A stretch of 24,578 bases of DNA from Clostridiales bacterium. Its GTDB lineage: Bacteria > Bacillota > Clostridia > Oscillospirales > CAG-382. Under the pieces are notes generated by a model, which saw only the letters and a list, made by a program, of their open reading frames with translations, made no database searches and was not told the origin of the DNA. This document shows positions 5,532-14,056 of this stretch, piece after piece. The stretch lies in contig QAKH01000017.1 of assembly GCA_003343885.1 (NCBI GenBank), forward strand, positions 1 to 24,578, given 5' to 3'. The first letter of the stretch is position 1, and every line of letters begins with the position of its first letter. The position numbers and the translations under genes are program-made.

Positions 5532-7424
5532 TTACAAATATTCACGTTCGAAATAGGGAGAAATATAGTCGTTTTCCGCACTGTCTGCAGTAGCATTGCC
5601 GAGAGTTAGCAGGAAAATTAAAAGTAAGGCAATGCGAAAATCAGTAAAAATGTCTGTGAATAATGCGTAGATAGCCAAAGCTACGATTCCGCAAAACAGC
5701 AAAACGCATCTGTTCTTAGCAAATTCGGACGTAGTTTTGGAAAGTGAACACGATATAATTCTCAAGAAAAGAGCGAAAACAAGTATTACGCACAAAATAA
5801 AGAGAGGAAAACCGTATTTCATGGCAAGCTGTACATAAGTAGCGCCTATTCCCGAATATCCCGTTATCTGAGCATCCGTAACGACACATGCAGCTGCAAT
5901 TGAATCAGAGCCTGCTCCTGCTCCGGAAAACCAAAAATTGCGGAAAAAATCGAAAATCCCATTGTAGTATGTCGACGGAATTACGTATGGAGAATCAAAC
6001 CCCTTGAAATAAGCTTGAACTTCGTAAAGCGGAACGCTCGGAAGAAGCGGTTTTAACAGGTAAATCAAGGCGACGCAGCCGCCGGTAAGCAAAAGACCGT
6101 ATCTGTAAAAAATAAGGATTGTGACTATTACCGCAATTAACAGAGACAGTACAGCGAGATAAGAGTTAGTAAGTATCAGGCAGATAACAGGGAGAATTGA
6201 AACAATGCGGGGCAGTGAGCCGGAGCGTGTATTTGCCTTGGAAAACAGCATGGGAATAGTGCATATCAAAAATGCGGCGAATATACTTGTATTCTGGAAT
6301 GATGAATTCATTCCGGCAGTTAATAAACCTCTCAATATGTCAGAAAAATCACGATTAACAAAATATATCATGGCATAGTTGTAAAATCCGTATAAACAAG
6401 TAAGCACGACCGAAAAAATGAGCATTTTGTAGCATTTTTCGGCAAATGACGAGGATTTTACAAGCGCCGGAACACACAGAGCAAAAGCAAACGTCAGTAA
6501 TTCGTAAACAAGAGATGAATCAGCCGATTGAGAGTCAAATGAGTTTATAAATCCTGATAATCCGATAATGCAGAGTAAACTGACCGTACCGGAAGAAATT
6601 CCAAAATAGAAAGCTCGTTTACCTCGAATAATTTTGAAAAGAGCGGAAATAATCGTAATGCTAATCATAAAATATAGGATTTTCTGGTTAGCAAAAGGCA
6701 GAACAAGGCAAGTTAAAAGTATTCCGTTTTCAGGCCTTATAAAAACTAAATATATGACAAAAATCATAAATATTATAAAACCGGTTAAAAGCGGAGAAAC
6801 ATAGTAAGAAATGAAACCGCACGCTATGCCGAATATCAGTGAAAATCCTGAAGTCGGTAAAACGACCGAACATTCGGCAGGAGAAATCTGATTAACGGAA
6901 AATAAGTCGAACAGAATAGAGGATAAAAACTTACTTTCATAAAGACAGCAGGCTATGTTCTTTTTTCTGAGAGGGAACAAAAAGAAAGAGATTATAACCA
7001 AAACCGAACCGAAAATAAATGTGTCGGAAAAATTCAGATTGATAAGAGCCTGCATTTTCTCGGCAAAATTCAGCGAAACGAGAAAACCGCCGAAAGAAAA
7101 GAAAAAAATACCGAGTGAGCGAAGATTGGTTTGATAAAATCGATCAATCAGGCTTTTGAACAGATAAAGCAAATAGCATTGTTGCGCGTATGCGGCACAA
7201 CGCACTTTAAACTTGAGAAATTTCTGCTTGAGCGTTGACAGATCGGAAAATTTACCGCAGATAACACTGTCAGAGCATTTTTTGCGCAGAAATGTATAAT
7301 CAAAAATTACTGATAATATAACGCTCTTAGCGGCAAGCTTGGATATCTTTTCAAAAAAACGGGAAAGATGAAAGAGTAAAAAGCCATGATTTTTGTTTTT
7401 TGAGATGCGCTTGCTTTTGTTCAA
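5532..7424 (-). CDS. O-antigen ligase/polymerase-like multi-pass membrane protein
   Basis: A roughly 630-residue protein dominated by about 12 or more hydrophobic segments from residue 100 onward. It has a long outer loop (about 475-545) containing SGAGAGSDSIAAACVV and a GYSGIGATYVQLAMKYG segment. This layout resembles the Wzy/WaaL/RodA-like O-antigen ligase superfamily, which joins lipid-linked glycans to acceptors or polymerises them at the membrane. The first 90 residues are basic and partly cytosolic. The frame is open to a TTG at 7466 inside trmD, but that lacks a ribosome site. The TTG at 7424 has GAGGTGA with ideal spacing and lies just after the trmD stop, so I use it. It is followed by two DUF4330 genes. 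Substrate and direction of transfer cannot be read from the sequence. Confidence 0.75.
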   Translation of the reverse strand: MNKSKRISKNKNHGFLLFHLSRFFEKISKLAAKSVILSVIFDYTFLRKKCSDSVICGKFSDLSTLKQKFLKFKVRCAAYAQQCYLLYLFKSLIDRFYQTNLRSLGIFFFSFGGFLVSLNFAEKMQALINLNFSDTFIFGSVLVIISFFLFPLRKKNIACCLYESKFLSSILFDLFSVNQISPAECSVVLPTSGFSLIFGIACGFISYYVSPLLTGFIIFMIFVIYLVFIRPENGILLTCLVLPFANQKILYFMISITIISALFKIIRGKRAFYFGISSGTVSLLCIIGLSGFINSFDSQSADSSLVYELLTFAFALCVPALVKSSSFAEKCYKMLIFSVVLTCLYGFYNYAMIYFVNRDFSDILRGLLTAGMNSSFQNTSIFAAFLICTIPMLFSKANTRSGSLPRIVSILPVICLILTNSYLAVLSLLIAVIVTILIFYRYGLLLTGGCVALIYLLKPLLPSVPLYEVQAYFKGFDSPYVIPSTYYNGIFDFFRNFWFSGAGAGSDSIAAACVVTDAQITGYSGIGATYVQLAMKYGFPLFILCVILVFALFLRIISCSLSKTTSEFAKNRCVLLFCGIVALAIYALFTDIFTDFRIALLLIFLLTLGNATADSAENDYISPYFEREYL

Positions 7425-7437
7425 TCCTGTCACCTCA

Positions 7438-8175
7438 CTATTCCGACCGGGAAATAAGTTTTTCAAGATAGATTATATCATTTTTATCTAAATTTGCGTC
7501 ATTTAAGAGCTCCGGACGCATTTCATAAGTTTTTTTCAGCGCTTGCTGTCTCTGCCATTTACAGATGTCATTGTGATTTCCGCCTCTTAAAACTTCCGGC
7601 ACCTCAAGTCCGTTAAAAACTGCCGGCTTGGTGTACTGCGGGTATTCCAAAAGTCCGGATGCGATACTTTCGTTTGTATAGCATTCGCTGTCAGGCAAAA
7701 CGCCGTCTATAAGACGCGAAACAGCGTCGATAACTATCGCGCACGCAAGTTCTCCGCCGGTAAGTACATAGTCGCCAACAGATATTTCCTTATCAACAAC
7801 TGAATCGATTATTCTTTGGTCTATTCCTTCATAGTGACCGCATATGATGATTATGTTGTCATATTCTTTAAAGCTTACAGCAGTAGAATGTTTGAATTGC
7901 TCGCCGGCAGGCGACATGTAAAGCGTTAAGGTTTTTCCGGAAATATTTTCTGTGGCAGCACGATAACAGTCAATAACCGGCTGCGGAGCCATAACCATTC
8001 CGTATCCGCCGCCGTAAGGCGTGTCGTCAACACGTCTGTGTTTGTCGAGAGAGTAGTCGCGGATGTTATAATATTCTATTCTAATCAGTCCGTTTTTTTC
8101 TGCTCTTCCCAAAATACTTGATGAAAGGCAAGGAGAAATTGCCTCGGGAAATAGTGACAGAACCTTAAAAGTCAT
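7438..8175 (-). CDS. trmD: tRNA (guanine(37)-N(1))-methyltransferase
   Basis: This is a SPOUT-class enzyme that methylates G37 next to the anticodon of tRNAs reading CNN and some GNN/UNN codons, preventing +1 frameshifts. The 245-residue product is the usual length. Seen are RRVDDTPYGGGYGMVM (48-63), the knot-forming ICGHYEGIDQR (111-121) and SVGDYVLTGGELA (132-144), and the LLEYPQYTKP loop. The ATG shares one base with the rimM stop (TAATG) and has GAGGAGA upstream, so the pair is translationally coupled. Unlike the usual rpsP-KH-rimM-trmD-rplS cluster, no ribosomal protein gene adjoins it here. Confidence 0.97.
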   Translation of the reverse strand: MTFKVLSLFPEAISPCLSSSILGRAEKNGLIRIEYYNIRDYSLDKHRRVDDTPYGGGYGMVMAPQPVIDCYRAATENISGKTLTLYMSPAGEQFKHSTAVSFKEYDNIIIICGHYEGIDQRIIDSVVDKEISVGDYVLTGGELACAIVIDAVSRLIDGVLPDSECYTNESIASGLLEYPQYTKPAVFNGLEVPEVLRGGNHNDICKWQRQQALKKTYEMRPELLNDANLDKNDIIYLEKLISRSE

Positions 8176-8696
8176 TATCGTATCTCCTCGGCGTCGTCAA
8201 TAAGTCCGGGTATGGGGCGAATAAATATGCCGCTGTCGGGATCGATTTTTATCACAATATCTTTTACAGCCGGTATCAGATATTCCTTGCCGTCTTTTTC
8301 AATTCTGTATATATCAGAGGCGCCGCGGTTGAATACCTCGGTCAAAACGCCGTAATCAGCCGACGTGTCCGCGTCGTAAACATGAAGGCCGAGAATATCG
8401 TCTATAAAAATACTGTCTTTTCCGATTTTCATATCATCACGGTGTATATAAACCAAACGGCCTTTCAGTGCCTCGGCAAGATCGACATTTGTAACGCCTT
8501 CTATTTTGATGTAAACGTACCCGCCGTAAAGCTTAGCGCTTATTATTCGGCGCATGTCAGAGCCGTCAGGTGTTAGAAAAATTCTTTTAAAGGAGCAAAA
8601 AGCCTGGGGAGTGTCACAGTAGCTTTCTATTTTTAATTCTCCGGAAAGTCCTCTTTTGTTTACTATTTTTCCGGCTTCAAGGTATTCTCTCTTCAC
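8175..8696 (-). CDS. rimM: Ribosome maturation factor RimM
   Basis: RimM helps mature the 3' domain of the 30S subunit and binds S19. The 173-residue product matches the family length. The N-terminal barrel starts with LEAGKIVNKRGLSGELKI. The C-terminal PRC-barrel has GASDIYRIEKDGKEYLIPAV and a closing DIVIKIDPDSGIFIRPI stretch. The reading frame is open further upstream into fkbM, but RimM homology begins at the GTG at 8696. That codon has GAAAGGAG upstream at a somewhat long distance (11 bases) and begins 22 bases after the fkbM stop. The stop overlaps the trmD start. Confidence 0.92.
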   Translation of the reverse strand: MKREYLEAGKIVNKRGLSGELKIESYCDTPQAFCSFKRIFLTPDGSDMRRIISAKLYGGYVYIKIEGVTNVDLAEALKGRLVYIHRDDMKIGKDSIFIDDILGLHVYDADTSADYGVLTEVFNRGASDIYRIEKDGKEYLIPAVKDIVIKIDPDSGIFIRPIPGLIDDAEEIR

Positions 8697-8718
8697 TAAT
8701 GGATAAACTCCTTTCAGT

Positions 8719-9819
8719 TCATTGCTTGTTTTTAATGTATACATTTGTGTCCCAGCCGGGAATATAAGGAAAATGTCTGATGTACATCCCGAAATCGGAA
8801 TATATATCGGAGTACTTATCATACAAATAGAGAGGGATTGAAAACATGTCCTCGTTTTTATGATAAACTGCACAGGACATAACCGGTTTTGAATGAGAGA
8901 TTGTTTCATGCAATCCTTCAAGCGCCTCAAGGTCGGAGCCTTCTGCGTCGATGTTTATATAGTCAACCGACTTGTCAATAAACCTATCCGCTCGGTCTGC
9001 CTCTACCACGGTTTGCTTCAATCCTTTGTGAGCGGTCGTGTGCGCACTGTTTCTGCCTGAGCGTGAATAAAATATAAGCTGTTCTTGCCTGTTCCATGCG
9101 GCAATATTAAAAGGCTTGAATTGCGATATCCCTAAGGAGGAAACATTTTCGCACAGTTTTTTGAAGTTGCGTGCGTCCGGCTCAAAAGCATAGGCAGTAA
9201 TATTTTTTCCCGCGTATAACGAGTATTCCCTTATAGTATCGCCGTTATAAGCACCAATGTCGGCATAAACCGAATCGTCTTTCGGACAAATAATTGTGTT
9301 GTATGCCTCAGCCGGACTTGTTTCACATTCAGCCAAGAATCGTATATCTCCCGAAATCTTGTATTTCAAAATGTTATAATACGCTTTCTTTGATGTTTCA
9401 TCAGACAGCAGTGAGTAAACCTTGTCAAATTTTGCAAAATTATCTGCAAAATATTTACTGTCAAAAAGACCTGTCCCGAAAACCGGAACATCCGGGGCAT
9501 AAAGTTCGTCAGTATTGCTTAATGCGTATATTTTATTTAAGACATTTTCAAGCCTTGTGGCAAAGGATACAAGAATAGTAATTTCCGGGAAAGCTTGTTT
9601 AACCTGAGCATAAGTTTTAACAGTAAAACCTCTGAAGCTTTGTCCTCTGACGAACTCATCGCTTGCAAAAACTCCGGATACCTTTATATTTTTATTTAAG
9701 CAAACATCAAGTATCTTATCGGCACCGTCGCCCATGCCGTATAAAAACAACGGCTTTGTACTTGACGAGAGCTTGCTCCACAAATCCTGCTCATAAAGCA
9801 AATCTTTAAGTTCATTCAT
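8719..9819 (-). CDS. FkbM-family SAM-dependent methyltransferase
   Basis: The 366-residue cytosolic protein has two parts. The N-terminal 110 residues look like a Rossmann-type nucleotide-binding fold (LFLYGMGDGADKIL, then a parallel beta/alpha pattern). The C-terminal half is an FkbM-type methyltransferase (Methyltransf_21) with the SAM motif VYADIGAYNGDTIREY (about 186) and the conserved YINIDAEGSDLEALEG (about 285-300). Relatives methylate hydroxyl groups of sugars or polyketides; here a glycan substrate is plausible given the O-antigen-ligase-like gene downstream, but that is inference. The ATG at 9819 follows AAAGGATG at a long spacing. It is first in the operon and has a strong promoter at 9921-9949. 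Confidence 0.85.
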   Translation of the reverse strand: MNELKDLLYEQDLWSKLSSSTKPLFLYGMGDGADKILDVCLNKNIKVSGVFASDEFVRGQSFRGFTVKTYAQVKQAFPEITILVSFATRLENVLNKIYALSNTDELYAPDVPVFGTGLFDSKYFADNFAKFDKVYSLLSDETSKKAYYNILKYKISGDIRFLAECETSPAEAYNTIICPKDDSVYADIGAYNGDTIREYSLYAGKNITAYAFEPDARNFKKLCENVSSLGISQFKPFNIAAWNRQEQLIFYSRSGRNSAHTTAHKGLKQTVVEADRADRFIDKSVDYINIDAEGSDLEALEGLHETISHSKPVMSCAVYHKNEDMFSIPLYLYDKYSDIYSDFGMYIRHFPYIPGWDTNVYIKNKQ

Positions 9820-9913
9820 GAGTTTTTTGTCATCCTTTGTCGGAATGAGGTTAAGTTAACATAATATTCTTTTTGAGGAAAATATTTAAACAATAATATT
9901 TCACTGCAATATC

Positions 9914-9942
9914 TTTAATTATTATATCATAGATGCTATAAT
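9914..9942 (+). promoter_or_regulatory. Promoter for the SLH glycosidase gene
   Basis: A perfect TATAAT (9937-9942) has a weak -35 (TTTAAT, 9914-9919) at 17 bases. The -10 box lies inside the spacer of the opposite promoter, so both cannot be occupied together. Confidence 0.55.
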
Positions 9943-9949
9943 ATATCAA
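9921..9949 (-). promoter_or_regulatory. Promoter for the fkbM-rimM-trmD operon
   Basis: On the minus strand, TTGATA (9944-9949) and TATAAT (9921-9926) are 17 bases apart, an excellent sigma-A match. It overlaps the divergent plus-strand promoter. Confidence 0.75.
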
Positions 9950-9994
9950 GTATCAAAAATGTTTCAAAAACACGGAACAGGGAAAGGACGGATA

Positions 9995-12900
9995 TTGTTG
10001 AACAGGAATTTTAGAAAAACAATAGCAATGCTTTTAGCTTGTACATATATAACAGCTCAATCTGCTGTATTTGCTAATGAAACAAATAAAGAGGATAATA
10101 ATACATACGGTGCACTTACTGAGAATGTTTATTCAGCCGAATATGAATTGTCCGACGGACTTACATATAAAAGAACTATCGGATATCATGATACATATGG
10201 ATTGCAAAGAGAGTACGTGCTTGAATATGAGCCGGGAAGCGAAACAAAAATGACTTTCGCTGCCGGTGAGTATCTTTACAGCAGAAATACCATAAGGAAT
10301 ATGGCTGCTTATGAACTGCCTGAAGAGAATTATATAGCAGGAATAAACGCGGACTTTTTTAATATGTCTACCGGAGTTCCGGAGTCAGCGTTTATTCGTG
10401 ACTCTGAACTTTACACCTCCGACCGTGACAGTTATTGCCTTGCCGAGAGGGAAGACGGAACTTTTTTTATTGACAAACCTCAAATATGGTTAACTCTCAC
10501 AGACGAGAACGGCACAGAGTATAATATCCTTGATTTGAACAAAGAATTTACAGTGTACGGCTTGTATTTGTATAACGACCGTTACTCAACGAATACACAC
10601 ATAAACAGCTCTAATACGTCTGTTGTGTTGTACCCGTATGAGGATAGGCTGAGAGGGGAAGAGTTAGTAGAAAAACTTATTGAAGAGGATGTGGCTGACG
10701 ATACTCTTCTTGAAATGATAGATGAATATTCAATTATAGATCCGTACAGTCAGTCGGGTGAGGAATTAAAGCAGGAAATTATTGATTATGTTGGTACTCT
10801 CACAGAATATGAAAAAATCGGAGAATATTACTATCTGATAACCGATGTTTTTCCGAGTATAGGAGAAACTCAGAAGCTTGTTGCAGCAAGTGTGAACTCA
10901 AATGCCGGAAATGAGGAGATACCTGAAAACTCTTACGTCCTCAGCGCTGATAACTCCTCTTACGGATACATACTAATGCAGTTTGCACCGGGAAATGTGT
11001 TTGAACTCAAAATAGACGGAAATGAAAAATTTTACGACGTGGTAAACGCAATAGGAACCGGCGCTGTGATTGTAAGCGAATCACAGGTGATCGACGACAG
11101 AACTTTCAGTCACTACCTTTCTAACCAGCCGAGAAGCGCAGTCGGAATCAAAGAAGATGGCTCCCTTGTTTTCTTCGCCGTTGACGGCAGACAGACAGGT
11201 TTCAGCTCAGGAATGAAGCTTCTTGACCTTGCGCAGCGTATGAAGGAACTCGGCTGCGTGTACGCGGCAAACTTCGATGGAGGCGGCTCAACAGCGGTAA
11301 ATGCCTCTCTGCCCGGCTTCGACCTTGCCGACACCGTGAATTCACCGTCTGATAAGTCAGAGCGCAAAGTATCTAATGCGGTTATATTTACAAACAGCCT
11401 TGAAAAGGACGGAATAGCCGCACAGGCATATGCTTATTCAGATTATTATCTTACTTTAAATGACTACCATATCTCATTAGGAGAAATTATACCGGCTGAC
11501 GCAAACGGATTTTCTGCCGAATGGAGTACGGACGCAGATGAAACGACTGCTTCCGAAAACAGCGAGAATAATTCCGAAGACACGCAGGTATCAAGTCAAG
11601 CACAAGAAAACGAAAATAATTCACAACAGGAAACTGATCCAGACTCCGGCGTCCAGAATGAAAAAACTCAAACAGTTGAGTCCCAAGTAACGGATGAAAA
11701 TAATACGGCTGAATTGTCAGAGGAAAAATCCGGCACCGAAGAACCTGACGGCGAAAAGGCAGACGAAGAAACAGAAGAAACAGAAATAAAAGATGAAGAA
11801 AAACTTCCGGAGAATTTATCCTTGTATACCAAAGACGGCAAGGGCTTTGTTGCTGACGGAGAATTGTATCCGGCAGGATTTACCGGCAATATAGAAGTTT
11901 ACGCAAGCTTGGACGGCGGTGTAACGGAAAATGTAGCCACAAATGTTATTTCTATCGAAAATCCTGATAAAGTCGTAATAAGCACTGAAAAAACAGTCAT
12001 TGCTCCGTTTGAGAGCGCAGAACTTTCTGTTGCCGCATTTTATAGGAACCTAAACGTTTCCTCCGGTATCGAAAGCTATGAGTGGACAGTAAGTCTCGTT
12101 GAACCCGAAGAAGAGAACGCTTCCGATTCTCCAGAGAACGGTGAAGAACAACAACAGGACCAACCCGCATCACAGGAAGGTTTGACGGAATCTGAAGACA
12201 TACAGCCTGATGAGACGGAAAATACCGAGGAAGCACAGGAACCGGAAATTTCTGCCGGAATAATAGAAAATGGCATTTTTACTCCAAGCTTAGCAGGAGT
12301 AGACGTAGAGATTAAAGCTGCACGAGGTGATGTCGAGGGCGTTTTGAAACTTACCGTTGATTCATACCCGTTTGTGGATATGGCGGGACACTGGGCTGTA
12401 AAAGAAATATATTCGCTTGCAAAACAGGGAATTGTTAAAGGCGAATACGGTCCTGACGGCGAAGCGTACTATTTGCCTCAGCGTAATTTCTCAAGGTACG
12501 AGTTCTGCGTTATGCTTGCGAGAATGACAAATATAGGTGAAGATTTGCCTGTCCCGGAATATCCCGGAACTGAGAATACAGAGCAAAACCAGGAACAGGA
12601 GCAAGCGTCGGCTGATAATTCAGTTCCTGAAAATAACGCAGAACAGGAATCCACCGATGATGAGTATGTAACTCTTGATTTCGCTGACGCTGACAATATT
12701 CCGGAATGGGCATATGAAGCGGTTTACAGATTATATGCAACGGGAATTTTGCAGGAAATAATGCGTACAGACGAGAACGGCAATATATACTTTGCCGGAA
12801 GCGAGTACATAACCCGTGCAGAGGTTGCCGATGTAATCGGAAGGATTTGCGATCCGGCGCCTGATGATTATGTGATGCCGGAATACATAGACATAGACGA

Positions 12901-13057
12901 GCAGAGCAGATACGATTACAGCCTTAGAAATACTTTGTATGCCGGAATCTTTAACGGATATGAGGATATGTCGTTAAGACTCCGGAACAACCTGACGAGA
13001 GCCGAAGCAGCGGCTGTGTTTGTAAGACTTGCAGACTATCTTGAGGGATTGGACTGA
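9995..13057 (+). CDS. Secreted phosphodiester-glycosidase-like protein with three SLH motifs
   Basis: About 1020 residues. A signal peptide (LNRNFRKTIAMLLACTYITA, cut probably after VFA) is followed by a NAGPA-like (phosphodiester glycosidase, DUF2233-type) domain at about 100-470. It shows AGINADFFNMSTGVPESAF, PRSAVGIKEDGSLVFFAVDGR, NFDGGGSTAV and NSPSDKSERKVSNAV. Relatives cleave GlcNAc-phosphodiesters; the bacterial substrate is unknown. Next come Ig-like beta segments and three SLH motifs starting near 793 (FVDMAGHWA), 896 and 963, with ITRAE and LTRAE signatures, which bind pyruvylated cell-wall polymer. Three acidic Asn/Gln/Glu-rich inserts lie at about 512-603, 702-751 and 853-891. The ATG at 9959 has no ribosome site. 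The TTG at 9995 (or 9998) follows GGAAAGGA, so I start there. Confidence 0.85.
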   Translation: MLNRNFRKTIAMLLACTYITAQSAVFANETNKEDNNTYGALTENVYSAEYELSDGLTYKRTIGYHDTYGLQREYVLEYEPGSETKMTFAAGEYLYSRNTIRNMAAYELPEENYIAGINADFFNMSTGVPESAFIRDSELYTSDRDSYCLAEREDGTFFIDKPQIWLTLTDENGTEYNILDLNKEFTVYGLYLYNDRYSTNTHINSSNTSVVLYPYEDRLRGEELVEKLIEEDVADDTLLEMIDEYSIIDPYSQSGEELKQEIIDYVGTLTEYEKIGEYYYLITDVFPSIGETQKLVAASVNSNAGNEEIPENSYVLSADNSSYGYILMQFAPGNVFELKIDGNEKFYDVVNAIGTGAVIVSESQVIDDRTFSHYLSNQPRSAVGIKEDGSLVFFAVDGRQTGFSSGMKLLDLAQRMKELGCVYAANFDGGGSTAVNASLPGFDLADTVNSPSDKSERKVSNAVIFTNSLEKDGIAAQAYAYSDYYLTLNDYHISLGEIIPADANGFSAEWSTDADETTASENSENNSEDTQVSSQAQENENNSQQETDPDSGVQNEKTQTVESQVTDENNTAELSEEKSGTEEPDGEKADEETEETEIKDEEKLPENLSLYTKDGKGFVADGELYPAGFTGNIEVYASLDGGVTENVATNVISIENPDKVVISTEKTVIAPFESAELSVAAFYRNLNVSSGIESYEWTVSLVEPEEENASDSPENGEEQQQDQPASQEGLTESEDIQPDETENTEEAQEPEISAGIIENGIFTPSLAGVDVEIKAARGDVEGVLKLTVDSYPFVDMAGHWAVKEIYSLAKQGIVKGEYGPDGEAYYLPQRNFSRYEFCVMLARMTNIGEDLPVPEYPGTENTEQNQEQEQASADNSVPENNAEQESTDDEYVTLDFADADNIPEWAYEAVYRLYATGILQEIMRTDENGNIYFAGSEYITRAEVADVIGRICDPAPDDYVMPEYIDIDEQSRYDYSLRNTLYAGIFNGYEDMSLRLRNNLTRAEAAAVFVRLADYLEGLD

Positions 13058-13095
13058 TTCTCTGATTATCATAAAAGATAAGAATAGCAAGATAA

Positions 13096-13130
13096 AGGGA
13101 TTGTCATTTGACTGACAATCCCTGATTTTT
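13096..13130. terminator. Bidirectional terminator between the SLH gene and lgt
   Basis: An 11-bp perfect stem, AGGGATTGTCA (13096-13106) with TGACAATCCCT (13113-13123), has a 6-base loop. On the plus strand GATTTTTA follows; on the minus strand TTTATCTT follows. It can end both convergent transcripts. Confidence 0.85.
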
Positions 13131-13176
13131 ATTAAAATATAATTTTGACTTCTTATAAGCGCAGCCCCCGAACGGA

Positions 13177-13992
13177 TTAAGTATTATTCTCACTGTTGTT
13201 TTTGTGAGAAGGGGCGTTTCTGTTTTTGCGCTCGTATAAGAAAAGGCAGAGAGCGGCTAAAAACACAGCCAAAATACTTATCCATTGTGAAGTGGATAAC
13301 CCAAAAAGAAATCCTCTGACAACGTCGCCTCTGAAAAATTCGAGAACAAAGCGTATCGGCGCATACAAAAAAACATATCCCGCAAGGATGGTTACGCCGT
13401 CCTTTGCTCTGTGAGCTAAAATGGTAAGCAAAATAAATATTACTATTTCACAGCCTGCTTCAACAAGCTGAACCGGAAAAAGCGAAACATTATTCGGGGC
13501 AAACCGTGAGTGAGTAAACGTGACGCCGAGTCCTTCCGGCATTTCGATCCCGTAACAGCATCCGGCAAAAAAGCATCCGACTCTGCCGAAAGCGTGTATA
13601 AGCGCAAAAGAAGGCACTAACACCGTCAGATAATCCGACAGGCGTATTTTCATATATTTGCAGAATAACACGCTTGCCGCAACCGCACCGATAAGACCTC
13701 CGTAAAAGACCATTCCTGACGCAATGTATTTTTCAAAAAAGAGGTTAAAGTTTGTAGTAATCAGTCCTAAGTCTTTTATAAAATCGGGCAAAACAGTAAG
13801 AATATATACAATTTTTGCTCCGATAGCAGCGCCAACTCCGCCAAACGCCATTATGTAAACGCAGTTCTCTTTTGACAGACCAAACGCTTTACATCTTAAG
13901 CATGCCGCTCCCAAACCGACCAAAAAACCTAAAACCGCCATAATTCCGTACATGGGCAACGTGCGCCCGAAAACGGTGATATACTCAAGCAT
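13177..13992 (-). CDS. lgt: Prolipoprotein diacylglyceryl transferase
   Basis: This integral membrane enzyme transfers diacylglycerol from phosphatidylglycerol to the lipobox cysteine of prelipoproteins. The 271-residue product has about seven hydrophobic segments. Family signatures are MYGIMAVLGFLVG near the N-terminus, YGGLIGA (about 97-103), HAFGRVGCFFAGCCYG (133-148, the Lgt signature region in its cysteine-rich clostridial form) and RFVLEFFRGD near residue 215. An ideal AAGGAGG lies before the ATG. It is the last gene of the minus-strand run starting at 16782, 64 bases after the split-barrel gene. The tail after the last helix is polar and Asn-rich. Confidence 0.93.
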   Translation of the reverse strand: MLEYITVFGRTLPMYGIMAVLGFLVGLGAACLRCKAFGLSKENCVYIMAFGGVGAAIGAKIVYILTVLPDFIKDLGLITTNFNLFFEKYIASGMVFYGGLIGAVAASVLFCKYMKIRLSDYLTVLVPSFALIHAFGRVGCFFAGCCYGIEMPEGLGVTFTHSRFAPNNVSLFPVQLVEAGCEIVIFILLTILAHRAKDGVTILAGYVFLYAPIRFVLEFFRGDVVRGFLFGLSTSQWISILAVFLAALCLFLYERKNRNAPSHKNNSENNT

Positions 13993-14056
13993 ATTCAGCC
14001 TCCTTGTTAGTTAAGACTTAAAAAGTGTTATTTAGCGCTATATTTTTATATTTTTT

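Noticed and set aside
8697..8930. Longer RimM protein extending into fkbM
   Set aside because: The extra residues are fkbM read in another frame; RimM similarity begins at the GTG at 8696.
12076..12276. Serine/cysteine-rich open frame on the minus strand inside the SLH gene
   Set aside because: It is the antisense of a Glu/Gln-rich coding stretch, a typical compositional shadow.
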